A stretch of DNA of 64,000 nucleotides, from the NCBI RefSeq assembly GCF_000378825.1, contig NZ_KB900388.1:4781901-4845900 (forward strand), in the 5' to 3' direction. The DNA comes from Salinispora vitiensis. Its GTDB lineage: Bacteria; Actinomycetota; Actinomycetes; Mycobacteriales; Micromonosporaceae. The stretch's first letter is position 1. Every line of letters starts with the position of its first letter. Below, piece by piece: positions 27,898-36,789 of the stretch. The notes beneath the pieces were generated by a model. The model saw only the letters and a program-made list of their open reading frames with translations, ran no database searches and was not told the origin of the DNA. The position numbers and the translations under genes were made by a program.

Positions 27898-28517
27898 GTC
27901 GGGAACGAGCGACGGCGTTGTTGGTGGACTTCGACGGGGTGCTGCGCCGCTGGGACCCGGCGGTCGCCGTCGGCGTCGAGCGGGCGTACGGGCTCACCGA
28001 AGGTGTCCTCGACGAGATCGCGATGTCCTGGGGGTTGCTCCAGCCGGTACTGACCGGCCGGGTGAGCCACGCCGAGTGGATGGCCAGCGTGGTCGCGGCG
28101 CTGACCCCGTCGGTGGGGGAGCAGCAGGCGCAGGCGGCCGTGGACGAGTGGCAGCGCTACCGGGGCGAGGTCGACCCGCAGGTGCTGGCGTTTGTCCGGG
28201 AGGTCCGGGCGTCCGGGGTCCCGGTCGGGCTCGCCACGAACGCCACCGACGTACTCGATGCCGACCTCGCCGCCCTCGGGCTCGAGGGTGAGCTGGATGT
28301 CGTGATCAACTCGTCGGTCGTCGGCACGCACAAGCCGGCGAAGGAGTACTTCGAGGCGGCCTGCGAGGCGCTGCGCACCTCGCCGTCGCGGGTGCTGCTC
28401 GTTGACGACAACGACCGGGTGGTCGCGGGGGCGCGGGTGGCCGGCCTGTCGGCGCACCGCTGGAGCGGCCCCGGCGACCTGCGCTACCTGCGCGCCGCCC
28501 TGGCCCCGGCCGGCTGA
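27894..28517 (+). CDS. HAD family hydrolase
   Basis: 207 residues with motif I LLVDFDGVLRRWD (nucleophile D in DFDG), motif II LATNA near residue 117, motif III lysine in GTHKPAKEYF near residue 143 and motif IV LLVDDND near residue 167. The helical cap is of the small alpha type found in phosphoglycolate phosphatase-like enzymes. Substrate unknown. The GTG start lies inside the smc stop region, so its translation is coupled to smc. Confidence 0.88.
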   Translation: MSRERATALLVDFDGVLRRWDPAVAVGVERAYGLTEGVLDEIAMSWGLLQPVLTGRVSHAEWMASVVAALTPSVGEQQAQAAVDEWQRYRGEVDPQVLAFVREVRASGVPVGLATNATDVLDADLAALGLEGELDVVINSSVVGTHKPAKEYFEAACEALRTSPSRVLLVDDNDRVVAGARVAGLSAHRWSGPGDLRYLRAALAPAG

Positions 28518-28520
28518 CGT

Positions 28521-29048
28521 TCAGTCTCCGGTGACGCCGTCGAGGCGTTCCCGGATCAGGTCGGCGTGGCCATTGTGCCGGGCGTACTCCTCGATCATGT
28601 GGAGGTAGACCCAGCGCAGGCTGAGCTGGTCGCTGCTGCCGTCCCGTCGGCGCAGCGTGAACTCCTCGTCGAGGTCGCGTCCGGCGGCGGCGGCGTCGGC
28701 GGCCGCGATCTCGGCCCGGAAGGCCGCGAAACCGGCCTCCGGGTCGGCGGTCTCCACCCGGAACTCCGCGTCCGGATCAGTGCTGAAGTCGAACGGGTCG
28801 GGCAGGTCCTGTCCGGCGAAACGCTTTCGGAACCACGCCCGCTCGACGTAGGTCATGTGCCGAACCAGGCCGAGGAGGGAGAGCGGGGACGGTCCGACGC
28901 TCGCGGTGCGTAGCTGGTCGGCGGTCAGGCCCGCGCACTTGTGTAGCAACGTGTCTCGGTGGTAATCGAGCCAGCCGGTGAGCAGGGCACGTTCCGTACC
29001 GAGGAAGGGCTCGTGCCGGCGGTCGATCTGCGGTGCTGTCCAGGTCAT
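28521..29048 (-). CDS. DinB family protein (DUF664)
   Basis: 175 residues. The DinB-like four-helix bundle is seen with the metal-ligand histidines in LGLVRHMTYVERAWF near residue 64 and YLHMIEEYARHNGHADLIRE near the C-terminus. In actinobacteria this group includes thiol-dependent (mycothiol/bacillithiol) S-transferases; the exact activity is unknown. ATG at 29048 behind GAGGATACGGGC. Convergent with the HAD gene with only 3 bp between stops. Confidence 0.88.
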   Translation of the reverse strand: MTWTAPQIDRRHEPFLGTERALLTGWLDYHRDTLLHKCAGLTADQLRTASVGPSPLSLLGLVRHMTYVERAWFRKRFAGQDLPDPFDFSTDPDAEFRVETADPEAGFAAFRAEIAAADAAAAGRDLDEEFTLRRRDGSSDQLSLRWVYLHMIEEYARHNGHADLIRERLDGVTGD

Positions 29049-29121
29049 GCCCGTATCCTCGCGTCCGGTCCGGGTCCGGGGCGAGCGCATTTCCCGCCGA
29101 GCTGGGACCGCGGCTTCCGCG

Positions 29122-30954
29122 TCAGCCGCTGGTGAGCTGGTGGCGCATCACCTCCTGCAGCGCACCCGCGCTAGTGGTGCCCGCGATCGTCACCTCGGCC
29201 GTCCGCCCGTCGTGTCGCAGGGTGCCGATGGCGTTGCCGAAGTACGGGCCGGCCAGCTTCGTCCAGCACAGCGCCGGCCGGCCGGTTCCGGCGGTGCGGT
29301 ACAGCGCTCGGGCGGCCATGGCCAGGGCAGGTGACCAGCCCAGCCGCAGCGGTAGCCGCATCGCGTCCGGCACCTGGTTGTGCAGCGGGGAGCAGGTGAG
29401 CTGGTGCACCGGGGTGACCATCGCGGGATCGGCGAACCGGGCCCGGGCCAGGTACGAGTGGTGCACGTCGCCGCTGAGGACACTGATCGACGCCGGCGCG
29501 GTGCCTGGGGCACGCTCGGCCGGCTGCCCCGGCTCACCGGGCGGCCCGGGCGGCCCGGGCTGCCCCGGCTCACTCGGCCCATCCGGCTCATTCGGCTCAC
29601 TCGGCCCACTCGGCCCACCTGGCTCACTCGGCTCACTCGGCTCACGGCGAGGCCGGGTCGCCCCGTCCGGTGTGCCGCCACCGATGCGGGCGAAGAGGGC
29701 GCCGAGCGCGTCGAAGGAGCGCCGGAACGCCGCCCAGTGCTCGAGGTCGACGGCGCGGCGCAGCTTCTCCGCCGCGTCGGCCACCCAGTGCCGGTGCGAG
29801 TCGGCGAGCACCTCGTTCCACGCTTCCACGTGGTGGATGGCGGGCGGCAGCAGCCAGGGCAGGGACGAGCCCACGACCAGATGGTCGTAGCTACCGTGGG
29901 CCTGGTCGACCAGCCAGGACCACTCGCCCGGCGGTAGCATCGCCCGCCGGCCCGGCTCCAGCACCCGGCCGCACCGGTTGTCGAGCATGACCAAGCGGGT
30001 CCGGCCGACATCGAGCGCGAAGCTCCACCGGTACCGCACCGCCCGCCACTGGTCGGGGTCGGGCGCGAGGCCGGATTCCCGGTCGACCTGGTGACCGAAT
30101 TCGCGGAGCGTGTCGGTGGCGTCCTCGGCCGCGGTCACCTTCGCGTAGAGCGGGTCGGCCGCGAGCTCCGCCGGGGCGAGGTTGCCGAGGTGCTGGTAGA
30201 CCCAGTAGGAGGCCAGCCCACTGCTGATGCGCTCGCCCCACCACGGCTGGGCCCGGGCGTGGGCGCGCCAGGCGGCGGAGGTGTTCCAGTCATCCACGAT
30301 CTCGTGATCGTCGAAGATCATGACGCTCGGCACGGTGGAGAGCAGCCAGCGGGTCTCCGGGGCGCGCCACGACTCCAGGTAGAGCTTGGTGTACTCGTCG
30401 AAGCTGACCACCTGGTCCACCGGCGCGCCCACCGGCCGCCGGCGGCGCCGCCGGAGCAGCCGTCGTACGGTCGGTGAGGTCTCGTCGGCGTACACCTGGT
30501 CGCCGAGGAGCACCAGCAGGTCGGGCAGGTCCGCCGGGTCGGGGGTGGCTGCCAGCCCGCGGGCGTACGCGTCGAGCGCGTCCGGGGGCAGTTCGCGGTC
30601 GGTGGCGTGCTGGGTGGCTTCCCGGCACGAGCCGAACACCAGGCGTACCGGCTGGTCTTGGTCGTCGGCGGCCCGGGTACGGATGACGCTGGGCCGGTAC
30701 GGGCCGGGCAGTGGCCAGACGGGCTCCCCGTCGAGCAGTACCTCGTAGCTGCTGACGGTGTCGGGGGTCAGCCCGGAGACCACGACCAGGGCGTAGTGGT
30801 GCTGGTAGGCGGAGAAGGTGGGTGCGGTGCCGGTGGCGTCGTCGGCGGTACGGACGGTGACGGTCGCCGGGGCGCTGGTCTCCACCCAGATGGTGGCCTG
30901 CGTGCCGACCACCCGGCGGAGCAGCGGGCCGACGAGCAGGTCTGCGGCGGGCAT
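29122..30954 (-). CDS. PhoD-like metallophosphatase with collagen-like insert
   Basis: 610 residues. PhoD family motifs are present: VFGSCREA near residue 105, LLVLLGDQVYADE near 148, MIFDDHEIVDDWN near 215, VVGSSLPWLLPP near 360 and SVLSGDVHHSYLA near 490. An insert of about 45 residues (roughly 435-480) consists of SEP/GPS/GEP repeats with GPPGPPGEPGQP. No signal peptide or twin-arginine motif is visible from the ATG at 30954, which has GGGAGGACCACC before it; the family's founding member is Tat-exported, so this one is probably cytosolic. Divergent from ftsY. Confidence 0.88.
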   Translation of the reverse strand: MPAADLLVGPLLRRVVGTQATIWVETSAPATVTVRTADDATGTAPTFSAYQHHYALVVVSGLTPDTVSSYEVLLDGEPVWPLPGPYRPSVIRTRAADDQDQPVRLVFGSCREATQHATDRELPPDALDAYARGLAATPDPADLPDLLVLLGDQVYADETSPTVRRLLRRRRRRPVGAPVDQVVSFDEYTKLYLESWRAPETRWLLSTVPSVMIFDDHEIVDDWNTSAAWRAHARAQPWWGERISSGLASYWVYQHLGNLAPAELAADPLYAKVTAAEDATDTLREFGHQVDRESGLAPDPDQWRAVRYRWSFALDVGRTRLVMLDNRCGRVLEPGRRAMLPPGEWSWLVDQAHGSYDHLVVGSSLPWLLPPAIHHVEAWNEVLADSHRHWVADAAEKLRRAVDLEHWAAFRRSFDALGALFARIGGGTPDGATRPRREPSEPSEPGGPSGPSEPNEPDGPSEPGQPGPPGPPGEPGQPAERAPGTAPASISVLSGDVHHSYLARARFADPAMVTPVHQLTCSPLHNQVPDAMRLPLRLGWSPALAMAARALYRTAGTGRPALCWTKLAGPYFGNAIGTLRHDGRTAEVTIAGTTSAGALQEVMRHQLTSG

Positions 30955-31097
30955 GGTGGTCCTCCCGATCAGCGTGTCGTCCCTGCTGTCCGGCCGGCGG
31001 GCGCAGCAGTGGGTGCGGACGAGCCTATTGCCCACCGGTTTCCGGTGGGGGTGCGGTGGTGCAGACGCGGTCGCTCGCGTCTGACAGGATTTCGGGC

Positions 31098-32300
31098 ATG
31101 ACGGATTACCTCCTCATCGCACTTGCCCTGCTCGGCGTGCTGATTCTCGGCACCGTCGGGCTGGTGGCACCGAAGCTGCGTCGCCGTCGGGAGCCCCCGT
31201 TGCCGACGACGGAGGTCGAGACCCGCGCCGAGGAGGACCTTGCCGGACCGCCGGTCGAGGCGGCCGAGGCGGCCGAGGCGGAGCCGCCCGCCGGGATCCT
31301 GGTCGAGCCGCCGCCGGCTCCCCCGGTGCAGGTGCCGGAGGTCCCGGTTGAGGTCCCGGAGCCGACCGCCGGCCGGTTGGTTCGGCTTCGCTCCCGGCTG
31401 TCCCGCTCGCAGAGCGTGTTCGGCAAGGGGCTGTTGGGCCTGCTCAGCCGGGATCGCCTCGACGAGGAGACCTGGGAGGAGATCGAGGACAGCCTGATCA
31501 CCGCGGACGTCGGCATCGACTCCACCCGGGAGATCGTGGACCGGCTCCGCGAGCGGACCCGGGTGCTCGGCACCCGCACCGTCGCCGAGCTGCGTGCGCT
31601 GCTCGCCGCCGAGCTGGTCAACGCCCTCGACCCGGAGCTGGACCGGGCCCTGCACACGGCGCCGAAGGACGGCGTGCCGGCGGTGCTGTTGGTGGTGGGG
31701 GTCAACGGGGCCGGGAAGACCACCACCTGTGGCAAGGTCGCTCGGGTGCTGGTGGCGGATGGCCGGAGTGTGATCCTCGGCGCGGCCGACACGTTCCGCG
31801 CCGCCGCCGCGGACCAGCTGGAGACCTGGGCCGGCCGGGTCGGGGCGGAGACCGTCCGGGGCCCGGAGGGGGCAGATCCGGCCAGCGTCGCCTTTGACGC
31901 GGTCAAACGCGGGATCGAGACCGGGGTGGACACGGTGTTGGTCGACACCGCCGGCCGGCTGCAGAACAAGGTCGGCCTGATGGACGAGCTGGGCAAGGTC
32001 AAGCGGGTGGTGGAGAAGCATGGCCCGATCGACGAGACGCTGCTGATCCTCGACGCCACCACCGGCCAGAACGGTCTGGAGCAGGCGCGGGTCTTCACCG
32101 AGGCGGTGGACGTGACCGGCGTCGCGCTCACCAAGCTCGACGGCACCGCCAAGGGCGGCATCGTGATCTCCGTGCAGCGCAAGCTGGGCATCCCGGTGAA
32201 GCTGGTCGGTCTCGGCGAGGGGAAGGACGATCTGGCTCCCTTCGACCCCGCGCAGTTCGTGGACGCGTTGCTGGGCGCCGAGGCCGGGTCGGACGCGTAA
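31098..32300 (+). CDS. ftsY: Signal recognition particle receptor FtsY
   Basis: 400 residues: one N-terminal membrane segment (YLLIALALLGVLILGTVGLV), an acidic Glu/Pro-rich A domain (about 33-95), then the NG GTPase domain with G1 GVNGAGKTTTCGK near residue 203, ADTFRAAAADQLETW, DTAGRL near residue 283 and TKLDGTAKGG near residue 345. Docks SRP-ribosome complexes at the translocon; its partner ffh is 7 kb downstream. The membrane anchor is typical of actinobacterial FtsY. Confidence 0.96.
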   Translation: MTDYLLIALALLGVLILGTVGLVAPKLRRRREPPLPTTEVETRAEEDLAGPPVEAAEAAEAEPPAGILVEPPPAPPVQVPEVPVEVPEPTAGRLVRLRSRLSRSQSVFGKGLLGLLSRDRLDEETWEEIEDSLITADVGIDSTREIVDRLRERTRVLGTRTVAELRALLAAELVNALDPELDRALHTAPKDGVPAVLLVVGVNGAGKTTTCGKVARVLVADGRSVILGAADTFRAAAADQLETWAGRVGAETVRGPEGADPASVAFDAVKRGIETGVDTVLVDTAGRLQNKVGLMDELGKVKRVVEKHGPIDETLLILDATTGQNGLEQARVFTEAVDVTGVALTKLDGTAKGGIVISVQRKLGIPVKLVGLGEGKDDLAPFDPAQFVDALLGAEAGSDA

Positions 32301-32310
32301 CGCCACGGTG

Positions 32311-33177
32311 ATGACCAACGATCGCGCCCACCCCGGTTGGCGCGACCCGCGTCGCCCGACCTCCCGCCTCGGGCGGCCCTATGTGACGGCCCGGGAGATC
32401 CCGCTGCACGGCGGCAATGTGAGCACGGTGGTCCGGGTCGGGGACACGGTCCGGCGCAACGCCGGCCCGTGGACCCCGTCGGTGCACGCCCTGCTGCGGC
32501 ACCTGGAATTCGTGGGCTTCACCGGCGCGCCCCGGGCCCTGGGGATGGATGAGCGTAACCGTGAGGTGCTGTCGTACCTGGAGGGGGAGTGCGGGGAGTA
32601 CCCGCTGGCCCCGCACTGGGTCACCGACGAGGCGCTGGTGACGGTCGCCACGATGCTGCGGATGTTTCACGACGCGCAGTACGGCTTCGTCCCGCCGGAA
32701 GGGGCGGTGTGGCGTTCCTTCGGGCCGTCGCCGGAGAGCGAGGTGATCTGCCACCACGACGCCGCACCGCACAATGTGATCTGGCGCTCGGACGGCACCC
32801 TCGGAATGATCGACTTCGATCTTGCCTCGCCGGGCTCCCGCATCTACGACGTCGCCTACGCGGCGTGGACCTGGGTGCCGGTCTTCGCCGACCGGGACTC
32901 GATCACCCTCGGCTGGCAGCGTCCGGACCGGCCGCGGCGGCTGCGGCTCTTCGCCGACGCGTACGGGCTCATTCCGCGCGACCGGCATCGGCTGGTCCGT
33001 ACCATCCGCAAGCGGATCGTCGACCATGTGGCGGGCATCCGGCGGATGGCCGCTGCCGGTGACCCGGCCTTCGTGCGGATCGTCAACCGTGGGCACCTCC
33101 GTCGCCCACTGCGGGACCTGCGCCTGCTCGACTACGAGCAGCACCTCCTTGAGGACGCGCTTCGGGCTCCGGGGTAG
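32311..33177 (+). CDS. Aminoglycoside phosphotransferase-fold protein (APH)
   Basis: 288 residues. The kinase catalytic loop CHHDAAPHNVIW (HD-x4-N) near residue 150 and the metal-binding IDFDLASPG near residue 169 identify the APH/choline kinase fold. Family members phosphorylate small molecules such as aminoglycosides, choline or homoserine; substrate is not decidable. The ATG at 32311 (or the GTG just before it) follows ftsY after about 10 bp, so it is probably co-transcribed. Its 5' part is unusually basic (GWRDPRRPTSRLGRP). Confidence 0.83.
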   Translation: MTNDRAHPGWRDPRRPTSRLGRPYVTAREIPLHGGNVSTVVRVGDTVRRNAGPWTPSVHALLRHLEFVGFTGAPRALGMDERNREVLSYLEGECGEYPLAPHWVTDEALVTVATMLRMFHDAQYGFVPPEGAVWRSFGPSPESEVICHHDAAPHNVIWRSDGTLGMIDFDLASPGSRIYDVAYAAWTWVPVFADRDSITLGWQRPDRPRRLRLFADAYGLIPRDRHRLVRTIRKRIVDHVAGIRRMAAAGDPAFVRIVNRGHLRRPLRDLRLLDYEQHLLEDALRAPG

Positions 33178-33269
33178 GTGTGCCGGGAGAGTGGCTGCTA
33201 GTTCATATGGGGAGTTTTTTCGGGTTCATGTTTATCTGGGCGTGATGTCGGTTTTGCTCGGTGGTGGCT

Positions 33270-33330
33270 GCTACTGCCTGCCTGGTAGCCGAGGAACGCC
33301 AACCGGGCTACCCGGGCGGTGCGTTCCTCG
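33270..33330 (+). promoter_or_regulatory. Structured leader with alternative hairpins upstream of beta-helix gene
   Basis: Arm A GGTAGCC (33284-33290) can pair downstream with GGCTACC (33306-33312) or, through GTAGC, upstream with GCTAC (33270-33274). Arm B CGAGGAACGC (33290-33299), inside the A hairpin loop, pairs perfectly with GCGTTCCTCG (33321-33330). A/A' and B/B' interleave, so they either exclude each other or form a pseudoknot. This is the layout of attenuators and riboswitches; it matches no riboswitch class I recognise. Confidence 0.45.
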
Positions 33331-33361
33331 TCCATGACGGGGGAAGGGACACCGAAACGAC

Positions 33362-34663
33362 ATGAACCATCAGCACCGCACCCATGCACCTGCTCGCCCC
33401 GGACGGGGTCGGGCGAGATCACGGTGGTGGGCCTTCGGCCTCGCCGGTGTGACCGGCCTGGCCCTCACCGCCACCATTGGCATCGCCGCCTCCGCTGCTG
33501 GCGCGGACGGGCGCCCCGGTGCCACCAAGGGAGACCACCCGACGGGCATCCCCGTCCCCTGCGACGCGGACAAGCTGATCGCCGCGATCACCCTCGCCAA
33601 CGCCCGCGGCGGTGCTGTCCTCGACCTCGCCAAGGATTGCACCTATCTGCTCACCGCCGAACTCGACGATGCCGGCCTCCCCACCATCACCACCCCAATC
33701 ACCCTCAACGGCGGAAAACACACCATCATCAAACGCGCCGCCGCGGTGGACCCGTTCCGAATTCTCGCCGTGGACGTCGGTGGTGACCTCACCCTCAAAC
33801 ACCTCACCGTCACCGGCGGGCAGACCGCCGGAGGTGACGGTGGTGGCCTCCTGGTGAACGCTGGCGGCCGCGCCACCCTGAAGCACGTCGAGGTCGTGAA
33901 CAACGTGTCCGACCAGAACGGTGGCGGTGTGGCCAACAGTGGAACGGTTGTTGTCGAACACTCCGGCATCAGCCGCAACATCGCCGCCGTGAATGGTGGT
34001 GGTGTCTACACCACCGGTCAACTCACGGTCAGGTCCTCCCGGGTGGACAAGAACACGGCCAGCAACGGGGCTGGTATTGGAAGTGCCCCTGGCGGTGCGA
34101 TCCGCATTGAACACAGCTCCATCACGGGAAACCAGGCCGAAACCAGTATCGGAGGCATCCAACTGGAGGGGATCGGCTACATCGCCGATTCGAAGATTGC
34201 GGACAACACCGCCGGCGAGACGGGAGGCGTCGCGGTATTCGGTCAGACCACGATGCGACGCGTCGGCATCATCAACAACACTGCGACCGGGTTCACCGCG
34301 GGCGGGCTCTTCGTCGCGCCGGGGCTTCCGGTGCCGCCCGTGGCGGTCCTCGAGGACAGCCGGATCGAGGGCAACACCGCTGCCACCGACGGTGGGGGAA
34401 TCCTCAACGCCGGGCAGGTGGTACTGCGGCGGACGTCGGTCGCCGGCAACCAGGCGGGTGAGGAGGGTGGTGGAATCTTCAACTCCGCCACCGGTACGGC
34501 CACCCTGTTCACCTCCAAGGTAATCAAGAACATCGCTGTCACCGACGGCGGCGGTATCTTCAACGAGATGGGTGGAACGGTGAACCTGAACACCGCCACC
34601 GGCACCATCGTGGTGAAGAACCGGCCGAACAACTGCGTCAACGTACCCGGCTGCTCCGGGTAG
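33362..34663 (+). CDS. Secreted right-handed beta-helix repeat protein
   Basis: 433 residues. A basic N-terminus with RSRWWAFGLAGVTGLALTAT and a following ASAAGA (cleavage near residue 47) is a signal peptide. From about residue 135 the protein is a run of parallel beta-helix coils with GGG-[IVL] turns and N-T/N-x-A ladders (GGGVANSGTVVVEHSGI, DGGGILNAGQVVLRRTSV, GGGIFNSATG), like chlamydial Pmp-type or polysaccharide-lyase-fold proteins. Two Cys pairs flank the fold (CDADK, CTYLL; NNCVNVPGCSG at the end). No catalytic signature seen. Third-position GC is lower than in neighbours, hinting at acquired or fast-evolving DNA. Confidence 0.82.
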   Translation: MNHQHRTHAPARPGRGRARSRWWAFGLAGVTGLALTATIGIAASAAGADGRPGATKGDHPTGIPVPCDADKLIAAITLANARGGAVLDLAKDCTYLLTAELDDAGLPTITTPITLNGGKHTIIKRAAAVDPFRILAVDVGGDLTLKHLTVTGGQTAGGDGGGLLVNAGGRATLKHVEVVNNVSDQNGGGVANSGTVVVEHSGISRNIAAVNGGGVYTTGQLTVRSSRVDKNTASNGAGIGSAPGGAIRIEHSSITGNQAETSIGGIQLEGIGYIADSKIADNTAGETGGVAVFGQTTMRRVGIINNTATGFTAGGLFVAPGLPVPPVAVLEDSRIEGNTAATDGGGILNAGQVVLRRTSVAGNQAGEEGGGIFNSATGTATLFTSKVIKNIAVTDGGGIFNEMGGTVNLNTATGTIVVKNRPNNCVNVPGCSG

Positions 34664-34690
34664 CGGACCGGAGGCGTCGGATCTATCAGG

Positions 34691-34728
34691 GGCCCCGTTC
34701 CCGCCGGTTTTCCGGCGGGAACGGGGCC
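34691..34728 (+). terminator. Terminator of the beta-helix gene
   Basis: Perfect 17-bp stem GGCCCCGTTCCCGCCGG / CCGGCGGGAACGGGGCC with a TTTT loop, 28 bp after the stop codon. Confidence 0.85.
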
Positions 34729-34840
34729 GCTGTTGTGCTGGGTCGACAGGGCAGGTGCCCAGCGTGAGCCCGGCCCTGGGGTGCACCGGGCCGGCGATCG
34801 GCTGGTCACGGCATCCCCCGTTCGGCTGGTCGAGGCCTGC

Positions 34841-34900
34841 TTCACACATACGAAACAAGTCGTCATCGATTGGAAATCGACGGGTGACGTTGCAGGAAAC
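34841..34900 (+). promoter_or_regulatory. GlnR-like binding boxes upstream of amt-glnK-glnD
   Basis: TTCAC-N6-GAAAC (34841-34856) and GTCAT-N6-GAAAT (34862-34877) repeat at 21-bp spacing and fit the actinobacterial GlnR consensus gTnAC-n6-GaAAC in tandem. A third looser copy GTGAC-N7-GAAAC spans 34884-34900. In Streptomyces, GlnR activates the amtB-glnK-glnD operon under nitrogen limitation, and this is the same operon. Confidence 0.72.
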
Positions 34901-34989
34901 AGGGGGCGAGCAGGCTTCCGACTAACCGGTGGACGGGCAGTGCTGCCGCGGAAGCCGTCAGGGAGGGAACTTCACTTTAGGAGGCCAGC

Positions 34990-36363
34990 GTGCCCGAAGC
35001 ACCGACCATCGACACCGGCAACACCGCGTGGTTGTTGGTGTCGAGCGCGATCGTGTTGCTCATGACGCCCGGACTGGCGCTGTTCTACGGCGGCCTGAAC
35101 CGGGCCAAGGGTGTCCTCAATATGATTATGATGAGCTTTTCCGCGATCGGGCTCGTCAGCATTCTCTGGTTGTTCTACGGTTTCTCCGCCGCGTTTGGCG
35201 CGGACCGCGGTGGGGTCATCGGCGACCTCGGCCAGTACCTCGGCACCAAGACCTTCATGGCAGAGACCGACCTGTGGGGTGAGACCGGCATCCCGCTCTA
35301 CGTCTTCATGGCGTTCCAGATGATGTTCGCGGTCATCACGGTCGCCCTGATCAGTGGTGCGATCTCCGACCGGGCCAAGTTCTCCGGCTGGCTGTTGTTC
35401 GTCGTCGGCTGGGCGAGCCTGGTCTACTTCCCGGTCGCCCACTGGGTGTGGGGCGGCGGATTCATCGGTGCGGAGCTCGGTGCGCTCGACTTCGCCGGTG
35501 GCACCGCGGTGCACATCAACGCCGGGGCGGCCGCGCTGGCCCTGGTGCTGGTGCTGGGCCGGCGGCTCGGCTGGCCCCGGGAGACAATGAAGCCGCACAA
35601 CGTCCCCATGGTCGCGCTCGGCGCTGGCCTGCTCTGGTTCGGCTGGTTCGGCTTCAACGCCGGCTCCGAGCTGACCGCGGACCTGACCACGGGTCTGGCC
35701 TTCGTCAACACCCAGGTGGCGACCGCCGCCGCCGTACTCGGCTGGTTGCTGGTGGAGCGGGCGCGGGACGGCCGGCCCACCCTGGTCGGCGCCTCCTCCG
35801 GCGCCATCGCCGGGCTGGTTGCGATCACCCCGGCCTGTGCGTTCATCACGCCGTGGGCCGCGGTGCTGCTCGGCCTAGTCGCCGGTGCGGTCTGTGCGTT
35901 GGCGGTGAGCCTGAAGTACCGGCTGGGCTTCGACGACTCGCTCGACGTCGTCGGCGTGCACTTCGTCGGTGGCTGGATCGGCTGTCTGTGGATCGGTCTC
36001 TTCGGCACGTCGTCGGTCAGCTCGTTGGTCAGCGACGAGGGCCTCTTCTACGGGGGTGGGGTGGCCCAGCTGGGTGTCCAGGCGCTCAGCGCGTTGATCG
36101 TCACCGGCTACTCCTTCGCGGTGGCGCTCGTCCTCGCCCTCGTCCTAGAGAAGACGATCGGCTTCCGGGTCAGCAAGGAGGCCGAGGTCGAGGGGATCGA
36201 CATCGCCGAGCACGCCGAGAGCGGCTACGACCTCTCTCCCGCCGCCGGTTCGGCCGGCGGCAGCGCGTTCGCAGCGGCGGGCCTGGCCGGTGGGAAGCCG
36301 GCCGGGGGGACTGGTGCCGCGGAGCAGGTCGCGTCGGCGCCGGCTGCGGGCGGTCGAGGGTGA
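34990..36363 (+). CDS. amt: Ammonium transporter Amt
   Basis: 457 residues, about 11 membrane helices starting NTAWLLVSSAIVLLMTPGLA. Family motifs are present: GLALFYGG, HWVWGGGFIG, GGTAVHINAGAAAL (pore His) and GVHFVGGWIG (second pore His). The C-terminal tail (from about 405) is long and Ala/Gly-rich. GTG start at 34990 behind TTTAGGAGGCCAGC. First gene of the amt-glnK-glnD operon; GlnK would close the channel when nitrogen is plentiful. Confidence 0.96.
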   Translation: MPEAPTIDTGNTAWLLVSSAIVLLMTPGLALFYGGLNRAKGVLNMIMMSFSAIGLVSILWLFYGFSAAFGADRGGVIGDLGQYLGTKTFMAETDLWGETGIPLYVFMAFQMMFAVITVALISGAISDRAKFSGWLLFVVGWASLVYFPVAHWVWGGGFIGAELGALDFAGGTAVHINAGAAALALVLVLGRRLGWPRETMKPHNVPMVALGAGLLWFGWFGFNAGSELTADLTTGLAFVNTQVATAAAVLGWLLVERARDGRPTLVGASSGAIAGLVAITPACAFITPWAAVLLGLVAGAVCALAVSLKYRLGFDDSLDVVGVHFVGGWIGCLWIGLFGTSSVSSLVSDEGLFYGGGVAQLGVQALSALIVTGYSFAVALVLALVLEKTIGFRVSKEAEVEGIDIAEHAESGYDLSPAAGSAGGSAFAAAGLAGGKPAGGTGAAEQVASAPAAGGRG

Positions 36364-36762
<399 letters not shown>

Positions 36763-36789
36763 GCGCCCAACCGGCGGGAGGAGGTACCG

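Larger units (their letters stand above)
34664..34989. other. Intergenic region: terminator and nitrogen-control boxes (326 bp)
   Basis: Holds the beta-helix terminator (34691-34728) and the GlnR-like boxes (34841-34900), described separately, then the AGGAGG ribosome site of amt at about 34979. No gene seen. Confidence 0.7.

Noticed and set aside
29122-31035. Longer start for the PhoD-like gene, giving 27 extra residues
   Set aside because: The extra segment (start MGNRLVRTHCCARR) is not a signal peptide and the downstream ATG has a GGGAGG site.
33198-33422. 74-codon minus-strand frame across the beta-helix leader
   Set aside because: No ribosome site, polar random composition, and it overlaps the start of a convincing gene.
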